From Candidatus Adamsella avium (lineage in GTDB: Bacteria; Cyanobacteriota; Vampirovibrionia; Gastranaerophilales; CAJFVJ01), in contig CAJFVJ010000003.1 in NCBI GenBank assembly GCA_904420445.1, positions 615,998 through 679,997 of the forward strand: a stretch of 64,000 nucleotides of DNA, read 5' to 3'. Made by a program: the position numbers and the translations under genes. Of the stretch, positions 61,204 to 64,000 are shown piece after piece (within the stretch, counting starts at the first letter, position 1; the number at the start of each line of letters is the position of its first letter). Under the pieces are notes generated by a model. It was given only the letters and a program-made list of their open reading frames with translations, ran no database searches and was not told where the DNA came from.

Positions 61204-62295
61204 TTATTCAGCTTGTTTTTTTTCTTTTTTGGCTCTTGTTTTCTTTGGTTTTTCCTCTGAAACAGCAGCTTCAGGGGTTTCTTCCGTTTTAATTTCTTCT
61301 GCTGGAGTTTCTTTTTGCAAATCAACTTTGGCTTCTTCTGATGCAGCTTGAGCCTGATTTTTGAATTCCTCTGGAGCATCTTCCCTGTCAGGATTCCATC
61401 TCGGAAGGTTCAACTGTTTTCTAACAAGCCCTATACCAACGTGAACACGCCATTCATCCATCTTCAATTGAGCTGCAATAATCTTGTGACAGCCTATCGG
61501 AGGCAGCGGCAACAACGGTTTGTAAAGATTTTGTATTGCCATAAGCTGCTCTGGAGAAACTGCAAGTTTTCTCTTCGGATAAGGAAGTTTTGGAAGATTC
61601 AGTTTTTGTCTTACCAGATTAATTCCAAAGAAAGTCTTTTGCGGTTCAAGCCCGATTTCAGCACCGATAACCTCATGTGCATCATAGTTTGGAAGAGGAA
61701 GCATTCTCTTATATAAAACTTCTATTTGAGCTACCTGTTCTTTGCTTATCAGCAAGCTTTTTTTCTGTTTCGGAGATGGTCTGTTTCCATATGGTCTTCT
61801 AAATCCTCCGCCGTAGTTATTCGGTCTGCGATTTTGATATCCGCCTTCAGGTCTTCTGAACCCGCCTCCATAATTGTTATTCGGGCGTCTGTCCTGATAT
61901 CCCCCGCCGTAATTATTTGGTCTGCGGTCTTGATATCCGCCTTCAGGTCTTCTGAACCCGCCGCCATAGTTGTTGTTCGGGCGTCTGTCCTGATATCCCC
62001 CGCCGTAATTATTTGGTCTGCGATCTTGATACCCGCCGTAGTTGTTCGGACGTCTATCCTGATAATTGTTGTAACCTCTGTTTTGTCTTTCTTGATAAGG
62101 TGGTCTTTCTCCCATATCTCCTGATGGCATATCGCCCGTCGGTTGTTGATTTTGAGGAGAAACATCTCCTTCTTGAGGCATAACATCATTTAACAACGGT
62201 TTTCTATCCGGATAAAGACAATCCGGACAGATTACTCTTTTTGGATTTTTTGTTTCAAATTCTTTGCCGCATTTGGTACATTTATTTACATACAT
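61204..62295 (-). CDS. Zinc-ribbon protein with Arg/Asn/Tyr/Gly repeats and twin C-terminal domain
   Basis: 363 residues, four parts. Residues 1-30: zinc ribbon with Cys6, Cys9, Cys23, Cys26. Residues about 60-175: low-complexity repeats YQDRRPNNYGGG and GFRRPEGG, with a 32-residue (96-bp) unit repeated. Residues about 180-300: two homologous 55-residue segments (ISKEQVAQIEVLYKRMLPLP..., VSPEQLMAIQNLYKPLLPLP...) each ending LVRxxLNLP. C-terminus: Lys/Glu/Ala-rich tail. The repeat type resembles RGG/prion-like tracts of RNA-binding proteins that condense. Function unknown. AAGGGG lies about 14 nt before ATG. Confidence 0.82.
   Translation of the reverse strand: MYVNKCTKCGKEFETKNPKRVICPDCLYPDRKPLLNDVMPQEGDVSPQNQQPTGDMPSGDMGERPPYQERQNRGYNNYQDRRPNNYGGYQDRRPNNYGGGYQDRRPNNNYGGGFRRPEGGYQDRRPNNYGGGYQDRRPNNNYGGGFRRPEGGYQNRRPNNYGGGFRRPYGNRPSPKQKKSLLISKEQVAQIEVLYKRMLPLPNYDAHEVIGAEIGLEPQKTFFGINLVRQKLNLPKLPYPKRKLAVSPEQLMAIQNLYKPLLPLPPIGCHKIIAAQLKMDEWRVHVGIGLVRKQLNLPRWNPDREDAPEEFKNQAQAASEEAKVDLQKETPAEEIKTEETPEAAVSEEKPKKTRAKKEKKQAE
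61798..62085. repeat. In-gene tandem repeat, 96-bp unit
   Basis: Near-identical blocks at 61855 and 61951 (TCTGAACCCGCC...) are 96 bp apart. It encodes the YQDRRPNNYGGG tract. High identity at DNA level points to recent unit expansion. Confidence 0.85.
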
Positions 62296-62542
62296 CCTCT
62301 TTAAGCCCCTTGCAAATAATTTTCTTTCTTTGCATTTCTCTTTCTAATTTAATAACAAGCTGAAATATTTTTTCAATATTCTAATACTATCATAAAATGT
62401 AAAAAATTCATAATTTTTAACATTTATTTTTCAATCAAATAATGTAGTTTTTACTGCCTGTTCAGGTATTTATTAAGACAATTAACTTTTCATCAGTTGT
62501 ATCAATTCAATTTTGCACAACCGCCATGCCCGATTGAAAAAA

Positions 62543-62995
62543 CTATTTCTCACTGCTGTCTTTTGAGAGCATAAATGTAACAGGTCCGTCGTTGACAAGG
62601 CTTATTTCCATCATTGCCTGGAAGCATCCTGTTTCAACCCTCAAGCCTGATTTCTTAAGCTCTTCAACAAATTTTTCATAAAATAACTTTGCTTCAAGCG
62701 GATTCTTTGCATTATCAAAACTCGGACGATTCCCTTTTCTGCAGTTTGCTGCAAGAGTAAACTGAGAAACAACAAGTATCTCTCCTCCTATATCTTTCAG
62801 AGAGAAATTCATCTTATCCTGTTCATCCTCAAAAATTCGAAGATTTAATACCTTATTCGCCAAAAATTCTATCTCTGAGCCGTTATCATTTTTCTCAACT
62901 CCGAGAAATATCAATATTCCTTTTTTTATCTCAGAATAAACCTTTCCGTCTATACTAACAGATGCACTATTTACACGTTGAAGAAGAGCTTTCAT
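62543..62995 (-). CDS. dtd: D-aminoacyl-tRNA deacylase
   Basis: 150 residues from ATG 62995 (GGAG 7 nt before it). [30 protein letters not shown], the [18 protein letters not shown] block (SQ motif) and [11 protein letters not shown] (GP motif) are complete. Removes D-amino acids or glycine from mischarged tRNA. Overlaps the Maf-like gene end by about 29 bp. Confidence 0.96.
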   Translation of the reverse strand: MKALLQRVNSASVSIDGKVYSEIKKGILIFLGVEKNDNGSEIEFLANKVLNLRIFEDEQDKMNFSLKDIGGEILVVSQFTLAANCRKGNRPSFDNAKNPLEAKLFYEKFVEELKKSGLRVETGCFQAMMEISLVNDGPVTFMLSKDSSEK

Positions 62996-64000
62996 CAAAT
63001 AACTCCTTTTGTTTTTTCAAAAAATCAATTCCCAACCCAAGCCACATTTTGCCTGAAGAAAAGAAGTCCTGCAAAATTTCAAGAAGCGCATCCATCTTCG
63101 ATTTATCAGTATAGTCATTTGGCTCCTTGAGAAATTCGTTCATCATATAATATTCTCTAATCAGCAAGGAAAAGAATACCTTATCTTTTGCGACATATTC
63201 TCTGATTATATCACCGTAGATGTCTGAAATTTTTTCTATTCTATCTCTTATCTCGCCTGTCAAAATTTTTGCTCTCTGATAAGAATTTTTCAGTTTCTTA
63301 AATTCTCCCTCTCCTTTATCAAACAAATTCAGGCATTTTTCAAAAGATGCAAGCAGTGAATTTACTGTTGTTTTGAATTTTGAAAACTCTTTTGGAGAAA
63401 CATAGTCTCTCAAAGATGAATCTATCACTTTTTCTACATCAATTTTCTCAACTGCGTATTTTTCGAGAAAATCTTTCATCGGAATATTTTCAAATCCGTT
63501 TATCTGTGCTCCCCCGCTTCTGGTATTAAACAGCTTTGTACAGGGAGCAATCTCAAGAGCTATGTTCTCAAAATGCTCTACAAACATTGCATAAGCAGGT
63601 GACGTCAGAAGTTTTTCACCATTTTGCCCTATGACAAAACAAAGATTTTTTGAATTTTCTTCGAGTGTTTCTTGTATTTTTTTCATGCTGTCATTTTTAT
63701 CTTTGAGTTTTGCAGCACCAAAATATTTATCATAATCATCAACAAACAGCTCGAATTTCCCTGCCGAAACTTCTCTGTATTTAATATTATACGCACTGTT
63801 TGAAGCATAACACTGACCGTTTCTATATGCCAAATCCTGACCTGTGAGAATAATCGGATTACACCCGAGCAAATATGCACTCTCAAGAGCGCAAATTGAC
63901 ACAGTCCCTCTGCTTTTGTACTTATCAGCTTTTATGCCGCTCAGATTCTCAAGCCATTCCGTAGTAATCATATTATCAGGATAGTAGTTGAATACACGAT
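62967..64000 (-). CDS. Maf/DUF115-like motility accessory glycosyltransferase, 5' truncated
   Basis: The frame is open to the window edge at 64000, with codons upstream of the first ATG (63971) giving RVFNYYPDN, so the gene continues beyond. [28 protein letters not shown] is the conserved DUF115 block of Maf flagellin glycosyltransferases (6-hydroxymethylpterin pyrophosphokinase MptE-like fold). Later C-terminal regions are helical. If Maf, it would glycosylate flagellin or another surface protein. Confidence 0.8.
   Translation of the reverse strand, partial: RVFNYYPDNMITTEWLENLSGIKADKYKSRGTVSICALESAYLLGCNPIILTGQDLAYRNGQCYASNSAYNIKYREVSAGKFELFVDDYDKYFGAAKLKDKNDSMKKIQETLEENSKNLCFVIGQNGEKLLTSPAYAMFVEHFENIALEIAPCTKLFNTRSGGAQINGFENIPMKDFLEKYAVEKIDVEKVIDSSLRDYVSPKEFSKFKTTVNSLLASFEKCLNLFDKGEGEFKKLKNSYQRAKILTGEIRDRIEKISDIYGDIIREYVAKDKVFFSLLIREYYMMNEFLKEPNDYTDKSKMDALLEILQDFFSSGKMWLGLGIDFLKKQKELFDESSSSTCK

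Noticed and set aside
61798-62085. Possible CRISPR array
   Set aside because: The units are adjacent without unique spacers and lie in an open frame, so it is a coding tandem repeat.
61726-62189. Long alternative frames on both strands in the repeat tract
   Set aside because: They arise from the 96-bp repeats; low-complexity translations, and the zinc-ribbon frame is better supported.

Overview
The window looks like a chromosomal segment of a low-GC, Gram-negative-type gut bacterium, most likely a non-photosynthetic relative of cyanobacteria (Gastranaerophilales/'Melainabacteria'). This placement is an inference. It rests on an outer-envelope polysaccharide export set (Wza-like, Wzz-like, PHPT, flippase, GmhA), a YggS-SepF pair, an AroH-type chorismate mutase, and a set of otherwise unrelated small proteins carrying an N-terminal Ser/Asn-Phe-x-Gly motif. 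No rRNA or marker gene settles the taxonomy.

Layout. 0-6.8 kb: tRNA-Leu(UAG), a motif protein, a WG-repeat lipo/secreted protein, a 775-bp AT-rich gap, a large orphan membrane protein, a deaminase, a 94-bp element with 16-bp terminal inverted repeats, an acyl-CoA dehydratase activase-like protein and a radical SAM enzyme. 6.9-9.4 kb: a Wza-like SLBB polysaccharide export protein. 9.5-11.9 kb: tRNA-Thr(CGU) followed by a compact three-gene type II restriction-modification cassette with two methyltransferases. 12-15.5 kb: a tandem pair of motif paralogues and an orphan membrane-anchored protein. 15.6-33 kb: envelope glycan functions (acyltransferase, sugar-phosphate transferase, radical SAM, lipid kinase, GmhA, PAP2), then a markedly AT-rich glycosyltransferase/flippase cassette (about 22.1-30.2 kb), then SDR, Wzz-like and NUDIX genes. 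33-38.4 kb: HdeD-like protein, small proteins, and a histidine kinase/response regulator pair. The pair is preceded by a structured leader and flanked by two small low-complexity proteins. 38.4-64 kb: mainly housekeeping genes (polyprenyl synthase, lepB, yggS, sepF, aroH, uvrB, tmk, purH, a divergent purD, glmU, prs, ruvA, bioB, rplS, rbgA, rnhB, ROK kinase, dtd). Interspersed are a dispersed intergenic repeat, several orphan proteins, and a zinc-ribbon protein with an Arg/Asn/Tyr/Gly repeat tract. The last gene (Maf/DUF115-like) runs off the right edge.

How the genes work together. The 6.9-32.5 kb genes can be read as one surface-polysaccharide programme: WbaP-type initiation on undecaprenyl phosphate, glycosyltransferases, pyruvylation, acylation, Wzx-type flipping, Wzz chain-length control and Wza export. 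PurH, PurD-like and Prs supply purine/PRPP metabolism, and GlmU supplies UDP-GlcNAc. Several starts differ from the longest open frame because a clear ribosome-binding site or promoter fixes them: SepF and one radical SAM enzyme use TTG, and two genes appear to be leaderless or nearly so.
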